DNA of 64,000 bases, taken from the NCBI RefSeq assembly GCF_026004075.1, contig NZ_BPIK01000001.1, positions 2,396,041-2,460,040 of the forward strand, written 5' to 3'. Positions 39,949 through 48,516 of this stretch are shown in pieces; position 1 is the stretch's first letter; each line of letters opens with the position of its first letter. The notes under the pieces are model-generated. The model saw nothing but the letters and a program-made list of their open reading frames with translations, was not told the DNA's origin and made no database searches. The DNA is from Meiothermus sp. GTDB lineage: Bacteria; Deinococcota; Deinococci; Deinococcales; Thermaceae. Made by a program: the position numbers and the translations under genes.

Positions 39949-42223
39949 CGCCCAGCGCCTCCAACGAAACCGCCACCCGCACCCGCCCCTCTTCCGTGGG
40001 GAGCCGCCTGGCGAACTCCCTGATCACGGTCTCGGCCTCCTCGGGGTTCATGAAGACCTCGGCCTGGCCGTCCACTCCCTGCCGCCGGGCCCACTCCCGC
40101 ACCCGACACCAGCGCACCAGGGCCGCCACGAAGGGCTTCTCCAGCGCCTCCAGCCCCTTGCTGGTGAGGTTGAGGGAGAGCGCTTCTTTGCCTTTCACCT
40201 CCAGCCAGCCCTCCCGCACCCAGGCGGTCTCGGGCGGAGGGAAGCCCTCGGGCAGGACGAAGCGGAGGCCCGTGGTGGTCTTCTTGTGGTAGTAACGCTG
40301 GAAGACCGGCATCACAGAGGTCAGGCGGCGGATGTATGCCTCGAGGCTGCGCGGGTCGCTGGCCTCCTGGGCCTCTGGCAGAGGTTCGGTGACCTCAGGC
40401 TCAGGACGGCTCCTTGTGGGCGCTGCTTCCCCGGAAAAGGGAGCAGGCCGGGGCTGGGGTTCGGTGTAGGGGGCTGGGACCCTGCTCGTCTGCGTGGGGA
40501 CCGTCCGCGTCGGGACGGCTTTGCGGGCCTTCTCGTACAGCCCGTGCAGGGGGTGTTTTTTCTCCCACATCCCCCCCAGGTAGGTTCGCACCGGCGGCTT
40601 GCCGTCGAGGATCACCACCGTCTCGCCCTTTTTGACCTCCCGCATCTCCTCGGCGGACAGCAGGAAGCGGGCCTCCTCCCGCTCGCCCTCCCCCTCGCTG
40701 CCCGAGAGGAAGCCGCTCTTGGAGGAGCTCCTGGAGTAGCCCACCACCGTCTCGTAACCCAGGGTGCGGGCCAGCCACTTGCGGTCTTCTTCCGAGAGCC
40801 GCTCGAGCAGATACACCTGCTGCCCGAACGTTCCCTGGATGCTCTCCCACACGTCCCGCCCGTACACCGAGCGCCCGTTGGCGAGGTTCTGGACGCTGAT
40901 GTGGAAGGCCGCTCCCTTGGAGCGCATGGTTTTCAGGTTGTCTTCGATGCCGGGGAGCTTGCCAAAGGCGGTGAACTCGTCGAGGTAGACCGAGGTGAGG
41001 GTCTTGAGTGTTCCCCCGTTCCGGGCCGCTGCCCTGTGGATCTCCCGATCCAGGATGCGCTTCACCAACCACAGCAGGGCCGTGGCCTTGCCCCCTTCCA
41101 GGTGCTCCTGGGGAATCCCGATATACAGCAGGCTGGGCTCGCTGAAGAAGCGCTCCCAGGGAATCGCTCCCCTTCCCGGCAGGCTCGCGGCGTCCAGGTA
41201 ATCGTTCTCAAAGAGGGCCAGCTTCCCCGCCAGCCCCGCCACCACCCCGGCGATGATGTCCTCGCGGGTCTGGAGCACCGCCCCGATGCGCTCCTTGAGG
41301 TGCGGGCGCACCTCGGCATAGGCCTTGATCTCCTCCTTGCCCTGGCGCAGCAGGTCGAGGATGTGCCGCAGGGAGTAGCGCCCTTCCTGCCCCTCAATCC
41401 AGATCAGCCCGGCCAGCAGCATCCGCTCGAGGTTGGCGTAGAACTCCGCCCCCCCGTCGGCCAGGCGGGGCACGATGATGTCCGCGATGTTGCTGGCTTC
41501 CTGGGGGTTCTCCGCACCTTCCAGCAGGGCAATGCGGGCCGAGCCCGGCGCGAAGGGCGTGTAGGCATACACCGCCCGCCCGAAGTGGCTGTAGTAGCGT
41601 ATCGCCTCCATCAGCCCGCCCTCGTCGGGCCACTTCAGGTCAAACACGATGGCGCTCCAGCCGTCCCGCGCGTCGAGCAGCAAGTTGGGCTGGTAGTAGC
41701 CGGTCGTTTTGCCCCCGCCGGGCTTGCCCACCACCAGCGTCCCGGTGCGCCGCTCCATCGAGGGCACCCTGAGCGGCTTCCCCTCGAACAGCCCGTACCA
41801 GCCGGTGCCCTCCCCTAAGTAACCCTTCAGGTCGCTGGCGCTGGCCCACCGCCCCTGCCCCGGCAGCTTGCGCGGGCGGTGCGGGCGGATCAGGAAGGGG
41901 ATCATCCCCAGGACAAACCCCCCGGCCACCACCATCCGCAGGGTGTCCAGGGGCAGGGCCTTCTGCCACAGGCCGTTCATGACCTCCGTGCAGTTGCCGG
42001 TCAGGTCACCGTAGCAGCGCAGGATCAGCTCGGCAGGGCTCGACGCCTTCAGCGCGGCTCCCCACCCCGCCCGCAGCATCCCCTGGGCCACCTCCAGCGC
42101 GGCCTGCCATCCAACCCCGAAGGCCAGGGCCAGGGTGGAGAGCATTACCAGACCTCCCAGAAACCGCAGGAGCTTCTGGGAGGTGGGCACTTCGAGCAAC
42201 GACTGCCGCCGGGTCACGCTCAT
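39929..42223 (-). CDS. virD4: Type IV coupling protein, VirD4/TraG family
   Basis: 764 residues. Two N-terminal membrane helices (LGGLVMLSTLALAFGVGWQA and LRMVVAGGFVLGMIPFLI), Walker A VVGKPGGGKTT at residues 164-174, DLKWPDEGG, Walker B TSVYLDEFTAFGKLPG at about 408-423, and the downstream QNLANGRSVYGRDVWE region of the all-alpha domain. It brings the transfer intermediate to the channel and pumps DNA. The C-terminal 200 residues are a proline-rich linker plus a helical domain particular to this system. Its ATG overlaps the stop of the small upstream gene. Confidence 0.93.
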   Translation of the reverse strand: MSVTRRQSLLEVPTSQKLLRFLGGLVMLSTLALAFGVGWQAALEVAQGMLRAGWGAALKASSPAELILRCYGDLTGNCTEVMNGLWQKALPLDTLRMVVAGGFVLGMIPFLIRPHRPRKLPGQGRWASASDLKGYLGEGTGWYGLFEGKPLRVPSMERRTGTLVVGKPGGGKTTGYYQPNLLLDARDGWSAIVFDLKWPDEGGLMEAIRYYSHFGRAVYAYTPFAPGSARIALLEGAENPQEASNIADIIVPRLADGGAEFYANLERMLLAGLIWIEGQEGRYSLRHILDLLRQGKEEIKAYAEVRPHLKERIGAVLQTREDIIAGVVAGLAGKLALFENDYLDAASLPGRGAIPWERFFSEPSLLYIGIPQEHLEGGKATALLWLVKRILDREIHRAAARNGGTLKTLTSVYLDEFTAFGKLPGIEDNLKTMRSKGAAFHISVQNLANGRSVYGRDVWESIQGTFGQQVYLLERLSEEDRKWLARTLGYETVVGYSRSSSKSGFLSGSEGEGEREEARFLLSAEEMREVKKGETVVILDGKPPVRTYLGGMWEKKHPLHGLYEKARKAVPTRTVPTQTSRVPAPYTEPQPRPAPFSGEAAPTRSRPEPEVTEPLPEAQEASDPRSLEAYIRRLTSVMPVFQRYYHKKTTTGLRFVLPEGFPPPETAWVREGWLEVKGKEALSLNLTSKGLEALEKPFVAALVRWCRVREWARRQGVDGQAEVFMNPEEAETVIREFARRLPTEEGRVRVAVSLEALGDETRGA

Positions 42224-42444
42224 AGCCGCTCCGCCAACCTCCGGGTGGCCGCATCCAGGGTGCCGTAGACCCGCTCGAGCACCCGTCCATCCACCTCAAG
42301 CTGCCACAGGCCCACCTCCTTACCGGCCCGGCCCGGGCTCTCCAGCACCGCCTCCACCGCCCGCACCACGCAGTCGTGGTTCTGGTGGGTGAACCAACGT
42401 CCTACCAGTTGCTTTCCTTCGATCAAGTCCGATACGTTCAACAT
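42220..42444 (-). CDS. Hypothetical 74-residue protein
   Basis: Small alpha/beta protein (DLIEGKQLVGRWFTHQNHDC, then VGLWQLEVDGRVLERVYGTL) between the TrbL-like and VirD4 genes. Overlaps VirD4 by four bases and lies 12 bases after the TrbL-like gene. No family recognised. Confidence 0.55.
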   Translation of the reverse strand: MLNVSDLIEGKQLVGRWFTHQNHDCVVRAVEAVLESPGRAGKEVGLWQLEVDGRVLERVYGTLDAATRRLAERL

Positions 42445-42456
42445 ATCTCCCTCACG

Positions 42457-43914
42457 TTAGCTATCGCTGGACGCTGGAGGCAGACCCCGTGGCGAGGGGT
42501 TGGGCAGTTCCCGCACCGGCCTCCACTCGCCCTCAATCACGTCATCCCCGTAGCGCTGGATAGAAGAAGAATAGGGCTGCATCTCGTAGGCCGCCGGGCG
42601 GGGCAGCGATCCGCCTCCGGCGGGCAGGGCCCCAGGGCTTCCACCGGCGGGCAGGGCCCGTTCTCCTGGCAGTACAACGGTACGCTCCGTACCGGCTCCT
42701 CCACCGCCCCCTGCACGCCCGGCGTAGATCCGTCCGCCCAGGCTCGAGGTGCCGAGCATCTGGCGCACGCCGGTAGCAACGAAGCCCCCGACGAAGCTCA
42801 TCGCCACCCGCTCGACGTTGAACAGGATGTAGGCCGCCGCCGCCATCCCTGCCAGCAGCAGGATGATCCCCAGCAGCCAGGCCGTGATCACCGTCTGCAA
42901 GGCCTGCAAGGCCAGGCTCAGGTCGGTGCGTACCGCATCGAACTTGGCCTCCAGCGCACAGAAGGGATCGACAATAAGGCACTTTTGGGACTGCTTGGCC
43001 TGCTCCAGCGCATCCTCGCTTTTCTCCTTGACCGCTTCCAGCCGATCCACTGCCTGATCCACGTAGGCGTTGACCTGGTTGACCGGGCGGTTGATACCGA
43101 TCTCCACCGCCGCCTTGAACCCCACCGGCAGCAGAACCACGATGAGCAGGGCCCCCATCATGGCCGCCACCCACTTGCCAAACCAGTCTGCCGCCGAGCC
43201 CTTGGGGAAGACCAGCAGCGCCGCCGCCAGCGGGAACAGCGCCACCCCCACCTCCACCGTGAACGAGGCCACCACGATCAGGATGAAGAAAAACAGCATC
43301 AGCGGAATGAGCAGCAGCGTGGCCCAGTTGAGGTATTGCAGCACCTTGGACGAGCCCGCGCTGGTGCCCGAGGCGACGGATCGGGTCGTAGCGTTCTTGG
43401 CCGCATTCTCGGCGGTTTTCGCGGTCATTACCTTGACCGCCCCCACCGCACCCATGAAGGGTACCACCCGCATCGCCAGCGCATCGAGGCTATCCCCCGC
43501 ATCGGACAGGGTAGCCGCCACCGAGTCGGTGCCCCGCTCCCGCGCTGCGGTCATGGCCGCATCCAGGGTGTTCCCCACGAACCCACTCGTCCACAGCGAG
43601 AGCATCAGCCCTGCCACCGCCAGCCGCACGAAGGCCCCCTTGATGGCCTCCAGGCCTCCGCCCAGGATGCCCTGCACGATGCCGTAGACGAAGCCCAGCA
43701 TCACCAGGGCCAGTGCCAGGGCGGAAATCCCCCGTTCCAGCCGGGCTATGTCGCGGCTGATGCTGTTGAGCCAGCGCGAGATGTCGAAGACGGTCTGAAG
43801 CAGGTTTTGCTGCTGTGCCGTGCCGCTGGGGGGCGGCACCTGCGGCTGCTCGGCCAGGGCCGGCCCGCTCACCAGCAGCAGCACCAGGGTCAACAGAACA
43901 GGAATCCAGCGCAC
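42457..43914 (-). CDS. VirB6/TrbL-like polytopic conjugation protein
   Basis: From GTG 43914 (AGGAGGGC then TTTT) it is 485 residues with a signal peptide (VRWIPVLLTLVLLLVSGPAL) and at least six further membrane segments (ALALALVMLGFVYGIVQGIL; LLLIPLMLFFFILIVVASFT; AWLLGIILLLAGMAAAAYIL). A coiled segment links them, and the C-terminal tail is Gly/Pro-rich. This profile fits the inner-membrane platform subunit of type IV secretion. It begins 10 bases after the upstream stop. Confidence 0.75.
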   Translation of the reverse strand: MRWIPVLLTLVLLLVSGPALAEQPQVPPPSGTAQQQNLLQTVFDISRWLNSISRDIARLERGISALALALVMLGFVYGIVQGILGGGLEAIKGAFVRLAVAGLMLSLWTSGFVGNTLDAAMTAARERGTDSVAATLSDAGDSLDALAMRVVPFMGAVGAVKVMTAKTAENAAKNATTRSVASGTSAGSSKVLQYLNWATLLLIPLMLFFFILIVVASFTVEVGVALFPLAAALLVFPKGSAADWFGKWVAAMMGALLIVVLLPVGFKAAVEIGINRPVNQVNAYVDQAVDRLEAVKEKSEDALEQAKQSQKCLIVDPFCALEAKFDAVRTDLSLALQALQTVITAWLLGIILLLAGMAAAAYILFNVERVAMSFVGGFVATGVRQMLGTSSLGGRIYAGRAGGGGGAGTERTVVLPGERALPAGGSPGALPAGGGSLPRPAAYEMQPYSSSIQRYGDDVIEGEWRPVRELPNPSPRGLPPASSDS

Positions 43915-43924
43915 AAAAGCCCTC

Positions 43925-45295
43925 CTATGGACGCAAGCAGGTGATGTTCCCATCCGCCCCCGGCCCCAGCACCCCATCCGGGCAGGCCACCGTGCGGGAG
44001 AGGGTTGCCAGCATCCGCAGGTTGGCGGTCTGGCTCTCGGCTTCCTCGCTGACCTGGGCCATCGTGCGCTCAACCTCGGCTTTCCAGGATTCGATCTCGT
44101 CGGCGCGACGCTCGAGCTCAATCTCAATCAGGTTGGCGATTTGCCGTGTGGTGTAGGCCTGCTGGGCGGCGCTCTGCCGCACCGCCCCCACCACGTCCTG
44201 GGTGTTGGTGAGGTTCTGCCGCATGATCTTGGCCTGGGCGTCCACCAGGATCTCCAGCACCTCCCGGGTGGAGTTGGCCTCCCGCGCCCGCCGCACCACC
44301 TGCTCGGCCTCCCCCTCCTGCGAAGGCAGGGGGTTGGTCACCTGGAGCGCCTTGGCCAGGTCATCCTGGGTCTGGTTGGTGGCGGCTTCCACCTGCTTCT
44401 CCGCTGCGGCGTTGTTGGCCTCTACCTTGGTTCGTAGCTGGAGAAGCTGCTCCTTCCGTTGCAGGCTGCCGAGCTCGGCCATCAGCAGGTTGGGGTTGAG
44501 CTTGATGGCCTCCACCGCCCACCACGAGGGGCTGCCGTTGGGGTAGGGGTTGTTCCTGATGGCGTCCACCTGTTTTTCCCGCACCCGGGTCATCCAGTTG
44601 GACACCTTCGCCACCATCTGACGGTAGCTGCGCCTGATGGCAAGGAAATCCTGCTCGAGTTGATCCGCCTCGACGTTGCCCCTGGCCAGCCCCATCTCCG
44701 CCCCCAGCCCGTTGACCAGGTAGCTCACCCCGGTAATGAAGCCCTCTCGCTTGAGCATGTCAAAGTCTTGCCGTACCTCATCCCACATCCCCACCGCCCG
44801 ATCCAGCGTGCGGTAGAGGGTGCACACCCAGCGCACGCTCTCCAGGCTGAAAGCATTGACGGTGGCGCAGGCGGTGCTGCCCCACTGCTGCACCTGGTTC
44901 CACAGGGCCTCCAGGGCCGGTGGGTTCTGCGAGGGCGGCTCCGCCGCCGGATCTACCACCACGCTGAAGAAGATGGTCTTTGCCCCCACCGTAAGCCGGG
45001 CCGGGCTCGAGCCGCTCGGGGTGTTGGCCGCTGCCGTGAACACCACCTCCACCGTGGCGTTTTTCCGGGGGTCGCTCACGGTGATGCTGGTGGGGCTGTA
45101 GGTCACCCCGGCAGGCAGGCCGGTGATCCCGATGGCGAGCGTGCCGGTGAAGCCCTCCGACAGCACCGCCAGGGTGGACTTGGCGCTTTTCCCCGGTGCC
45201 ACGCTCACCGGGGTCGGGGAGAGGTCAATGTAGTAGTTCTGCGCCAGCCCTATCCCCGGAAGAAGGAAAAGCAGGTTCAAAAACAGCCTTCTCAT
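43925..45295 (-). CDS. Secreted coiled-coil protein in the VirB5/TrbJ position
   Basis: From ATG 45295 (ATGA overlap with VirB4) it is 456 residues. Signal peptide, then an Ig-like domain (residues 20-110, GFTGTLAIGITGLPAGVTYS), then a long helical region with coiled coils (REQVDAI-type helices; KVEANNAAAEKQVEAATNQT; RQIANLIEIELERRADEIES). TrbJ/VirB5 proteins are secreted, helical and encoded next to the VirB4 ATPase, as here. The Ig-like N-terminal domain is not usual for them. Confidence 0.6.
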   Translation of the reverse strand: MRRLFLNLLFLLPGIGLAQNYYIDLSPTPVSVAPGKSAKSTLAVLSEGFTGTLAIGITGLPAGVTYSPTSITVSDPRKNATVEVVFTAAANTPSGSSPARLTVGAKTIFFSVVVDPAAEPPSQNPPALEALWNQVQQWGSTACATVNAFSLESVRWVCTLYRTLDRAVGMWDEVRQDFDMLKREGFITGVSYLVNGLGAEMGLARGNVEADQLEQDFLAIRRSYRQMVAKVSNWMTRVREKQVDAIRNNPYPNGSPSWWAVEAIKLNPNLLMAELGSLQRKEQLLQLRTKVEANNAAAEKQVEAATNQTQDDLAKALQVTNPLPSQEGEAEQVVRRAREANSTREVLEILVDAQAKIMRQNLTNTQDVVGAVRQSAAQQAYTTRQIANLIEIELERRADEIESWKAEVERTMAQVSEEAESQTANLRMLATLSRTVACPDGVLGPGADGNITCLRP

Positions 45296-47826
45296 GTTTT
45301 CTCCTCCCCATAAGCCAGCGCCCGCACCGCCCGAATCACGTCGCCGTAGCGCTGCACCGCCGCCCGCCGCCGCGCCACCTCGCCCTTGTCCGTGGTGAAC
45401 ATCCAGTAGTCCACCGGGTTGGGCCGCACCACGATCACCTCGCCCTCCCGGCCCTCGCCGGTGCGAATCCAGGCCAGGCCCTCCGAGTAGACCCCCTTCA
45501 CCCCGGTCAGCCTGGCGTGTACCGCAATGGCCCGGTCGGGCATCCCCAGCACGTCGCGCATCACCGCGTGCTCGGCATCGCTGCCCGAAAGGCGCAGCAG
45601 GAAGTGGAAGCTGGTGTTTTGCAAAAGAGCCCTGGGGCCTTCCCCGGCGAAGTCTGCGAGGCTCTGGGTGATGCTCCAGATGCCCCCGCCCAGAAAGCGG
45701 AAGCGCCGGTAGAGCTCCTCGACGAGGGCGGAGGCGTAGGGGCTCTGGAAGACCTTCCAGGCCTCGTCCAGCACCACCAGCACCCGCCGCCCCTGCCCCT
45801 TCTTGGCCCGCTTCCACACCAGGTCGGCGATCAGGAGCGTGCCGATCACCTCCAGGTCGTCCTTGAGGCCCTCGAGCTCGTAGCACACCACCCGCGCCCG
45901 GGCCAGGGGGACGCTGGTAGGCCGGTCGAGAAACTGCCCCTTGGGGCTGTCACCTACCCAGGACTGAAGCCGCAAGGCCAGCTTGCGGGCGACTTCCTTC
46001 TCCGAGGGAGAGGCCGGGCGGCTGCCCACCTCGTCCAGCAGCACCAGGGTTTGCACCAGGTCAGAGAGTCGGGCCCCCTGGTAGACCTTGCGGTACGTGC
46101 CGTCCGGCTGGGGCAGGTCGGGGCTGGCCCGCTTGTAGGTCTGCTCGATGGCCGCTTCCAGGATGGCGTTCTCCACCGCCTCCTCGGTGCGGTCGTCCCC
46201 CGCCGGGAGGATGGCCCGCAAAAAGCGCAGCACGTCCTGGAGCTTCTCCGGGCTGGGGGTGTGTTCGCCCTCGTCCAGGTCGAACATATTGACCGCCGTC
46301 TCCCCGCCGGGGCGGATGTCAATGAAGGCCCCTTCAAAGGCCTCCACCAGCGCCTCGTAGTTGCGTCCCCGGTCGAGGATCACCACGTCCACCTCGTTGC
46401 GGCGCAGCAGTTCGGAAAGAATGTATTGTGTGAAAAAGGTCTTCCCCGAGCCCGATCCGCCCGCAATAATCCCGTTCCAGTTGTTGGTGGTAGGGGTAAA
46501 GGGGTCTATGCGGGTGAGGGAGAGGAAGCGGTTGTGGAAGAGCGCCACCGGCTTCTCGTGCCCCTTCCAGGCCCCGGTGAGGGGGATCAGGTCGGCGGCG
46601 TTGGATTCCAGCAGGCTCACCACCTCGTCGCTCATCCCCCCGCTAAACGGGGCCCGGCTCTTCCAGGGCTCGAAGAGGCCGTTCTTGAGCTGCCGGAAAG
46701 GGTTGCCGGGGATTTCCGACAGCCGCCCCACCACCTGACTCGCCCGGCGCTCCAGGGCCTCCCGCTCCTTTTCGATCAGGATCAGGGCTACCCCCACCCG
46801 GTACACGTGGTCGCCCGTCTGGGAGATGTGCTGGATGGCCCCCTCGGTCTCCCGCTGCCCGACCAGGATGTTGGGATCAACGTAGGTCTCGGTGTTGGCG
46901 CTGGCGGCGTAGAACCGCCTGGCCCGCGCTTTGAGGGCTTTCAGGGCCTTCTCGTAGGGCTCGTGGTAGACATCCACCACCAGGTAGAACTCACCCCCTC
47001 CGGCCAGGGCCAGCACGTCGCCCATCTCGGTGTAGGTCTCGTCGGGGATGGTGTAGAGGGTGAACATGCTGGCCCACTTGCCCCCGATGTAGAGGGCGTC
47101 GCGGTAGGAGTTGTCCACCTCGCTCCGCACCAGTTGGGTGCGTAGGGTGGGGGGCTTGAGTCCCGGCATCTTCTCCACCGCACTGCGGGGGTAGCGCTGC
47201 CAGGTGGGGCGGTAGCGGGGCACCCCGGCCTGCCGCATCCCGGGGTTGAGGTAGCGGTAGGCCAGGCCGAAGACCTCCTGGGAGTCCATCTCCTGCACCG
47301 CCACCCCCCGCCCCTTGGCGATCATGCGGATTCGCTCGCGGATCTTGGCCCCTTCCTTGACCCGCTCGGCCAGTTCAGCCTTGCCAAACGGCAGCCGCCG
47401 GGGGCGCTTGTTGCCGTAGAGCACGGTGAGGAAGGCCCGCCGGGTCATCACCTGCCCTCTGGCCCACAGGTCGCTCCAGAACTTGTAGCGTTCGTTCTGC
47501 AAGAAGCGGGCGGTGGGGTGGGATGGGTCGAAGGCCCTCCCATACGCCTCCACGGTTTCCTGGGGAGCCGGGGCCGCCTCCACCACCAGCCGGGCCCGCG
47601 CCCCTTGCGGCACCCCGTTCCTGAGCACACTCCGCACCATGTAGAGGAGCCCCTCGAGCTCGTTCTGGGATAGGAGCAGGGTGGGGCGGAGCAACAACTC
47701 CACCCCCACCTCGCACCGCCCATCCTCAAGAAACATCGCCCCGTCGTGGATCTCCCAATACGGAAACTCCTCGGTGAGCGAGCGCTCCCGAGGGCGGTTG
47801 AAGAGATTTACATTACTCGCGGTCAT
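45292..47826 (-). CDS. virB4: VirB4/TraC/TrbE-type conjugation ATPase
   Basis: About 844 residues. The N-terminal half carries the VirB4 beta/alpha domain (GVELLLRPTLLLSQNELEGL). Walker A AGGSGSGKTFF lies at about residues 454-464, then VDVVILDRGRNYEALVEAFE, Walker B RRVLVVLDEAWKVF at about 680-693, and IWSITQSLADF. It is the main energiser of pilus and channel assembly. The start overlaps the VirB3 gene by 14 bases. Confidence 0.93.
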   Translation of the reverse strand: MTASNVNLFNRPRERSLTEEFPYWEIHDGAMFLEDGRCEVGVELLLRPTLLLSQNELEGLLYMVRSVLRNGVPQGARARLVVEAAPAPQETVEAYGRAFDPSHPTARFLQNERYKFWSDLWARGQVMTRRAFLTVLYGNKRPRRLPFGKAELAERVKEGAKIRERIRMIAKGRGVAVQEMDSQEVFGLAYRYLNPGMRQAGVPRYRPTWQRYPRSAVEKMPGLKPPTLRTQLVRSEVDNSYRDALYIGGKWASMFTLYTIPDETYTEMGDVLALAGGGEFYLVVDVYHEPYEKALKALKARARRFYAASANTETYVDPNILVGQRETEGAIQHISQTGDHVYRVGVALILIEKEREALERRASQVVGRLSEIPGNPFRQLKNGLFEPWKSRAPFSGGMSDEVVSLLESNAADLIPLTGAWKGHEKPVALFHNRFLSLTRIDPFTPTTNNWNGIIAGGSGSGKTFFTQYILSELLRRNEVDVVILDRGRNYEALVEAFEGAFIDIRPGGETAVNMFDLDEGEHTPSPEKLQDVLRFLRAILPAGDDRTEEAVENAILEAAIEQTYKRASPDLPQPDGTYRKVYQGARLSDLVQTLVLLDEVGSRPASPSEKEVARKLALRLQSWVGDSPKGQFLDRPTSVPLARARVVCYELEGLKDDLEVIGTLLIADLVWKRAKKGQGRRVLVVLDEAWKVFQSPYASALVEELYRRFRFLGGGIWSITQSLADFAGEGPRALLQNTSFHFLLRLSGSDAEHAVMRDVLGMPDRAIAVHARLTGVKGVYSEGLAWIRTGEGREGEVIVVRPNPVDYWMFTTDKGEVARRRAAVQRYGDVIRAVRALAYGEEKT

Positions 47827-48121
47827 GGCCAATGACGAGCGGCGTGGTCTCCCGGTCTCTTCCCGGCGTATAGCGGTCGCTCTGGGTGAGCCACAGCGCC
47901 TCGTGCAGAAGCGAAGCGCCCGGATAGCGCTCCCGCAGCTTCTCCGCTGCTGTCAGCGCCAGGTAGCCGGTCAGGGCCCCCGAGAGGAGCCCTGCCGCCG
48001 GATGCACCCCTTCCATGAGGCGCAGGCCGATCACGAACCCCAGCCCGATGACCGGGAGTTGCCAGAGTTCCAGCCCCACGATGGTGATGGGCTGGTAGAG
48101 GCGGTACACCCGACGACGCAT
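47813..48121 (-). CDS. virB3: VirB3-like inner-membrane protein
   Basis: 102 residues: RRRVYRLYQPITIVGLELWQ, followed by two close membrane helices (LPVIGLGFVIGLRLMEG and LLSGALTGYLALTAAEKLRE), then a cytoplasmic tail. Size, topology and position between VirB2 and VirB4 are those of VirB3. Confidence 0.8.
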   Translation of the reverse strand: MRRRVYRLYQPITIVGLELWQLPVIGLGFVIGLRLMEGVHPAAGLLSGALTGYLALTAAEKLRERYPGASLLHEALWLTQSDRYTPGRDRETTPLVIGHDRE

Positions 48122-48462
48122 CAGGCGCAGCCCGTACCGGAAACGAAAATCCGCGCAAACGAAGGGGCCGCCGCCAGGATCACCCCGCCGATAGCCGCCC
48201 CGATCATGAGGGGCACGGCCTTTTTCCCGCCGATCATCAAGCTGATGCCGCCGATGGCGAACATGATGATCACCAGCGCCAGGCCGAAGGGGCCTTTCAT
48301 CGCGTTGTAGATGTTGCAGATGGCGATGGTCAGGTTGTTGAACGCTTGTTCAGCCTGGGCGTGGGCCACGTTGCCCATCCCCACCAGCACCAACCCCATC
48401 AGCAACCCGCGAACCTCCGGCAGAGCCGCCAACCGTTTAGCCAAAATCGCCGCTTTGTGCAT
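48121..48462 (-). CDS. virB2: VirB2/TrbC-like pilin subunit
   Basis: 113 residues with a long leader cleaved near AHAQA (about residue 35), then a hydrophobic pair of helices (GPFGLALVIIMFAIGGISLM and AVPLMIGAAIGGVILAAAPS) around a GGKK loop: the prepilin layout. Two cysteines (AICNIYN; the C-terminal GTGCA) could form a disulfide in the mature pilin. First gene of the leftward conjugation operon; start supported by GAGGTGAGAGA. Confidence 0.8.
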   Translation of the reverse strand: MHKAAILAKRLAALPEVRGLLMGLVLVGMGNVAHAQAEQAFNNLTIAICNIYNAMKGPFGLALVIIMFAIGGISLMIGGKKAVPLMIGAAIGGVILAAAPSFARIFVSGTGCA

Positions 48463-48498
48463 TCTCTCACCTCAACGATTTTTTATTACCCATTGTGG

Positions 48499-48514
48499 GC
48501 AATATAATATTACC
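48499..48514. promoter_or_regulatory. Candidate operator and -10 region in the virB2/virB10 divergent promoter
   Basis: The minus strand reads GGTAATATTATATTGC, matching GGTAATANNNTATTGC. On the plus strand TATAAT at 48503-48508 lies within it, eight bases before the VirB10-like ATG at 48517, implying a leaderless or near-leaderless transcript. A protein bound here could control both directions. Confidence 0.55.
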
Positions 48515-48516
48515 AT

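Noticed and set aside
39893-41818. 641-codon open frame on the plus strand
   Set aside because: It is antisense to the VirD4 gene, whose motifs and neighbours are unambiguous. Its translation is rich in Gly, Leu, His and Arg without motifs, as expected from GC-rich antisense frames.
43915-44127. Upstream extension of the VirB6/TrbL-like frame
   Set aside because: It lies in another frame over the previous gene; the GTG at 43914 has a good ribosome site and begins a signal peptide.
45196-47145. 649-codon open frame on the plus strand
   Set aside because: Antisense to the VirB4 ATPase gene; low-complexity translation with no start signal or family resemblance.
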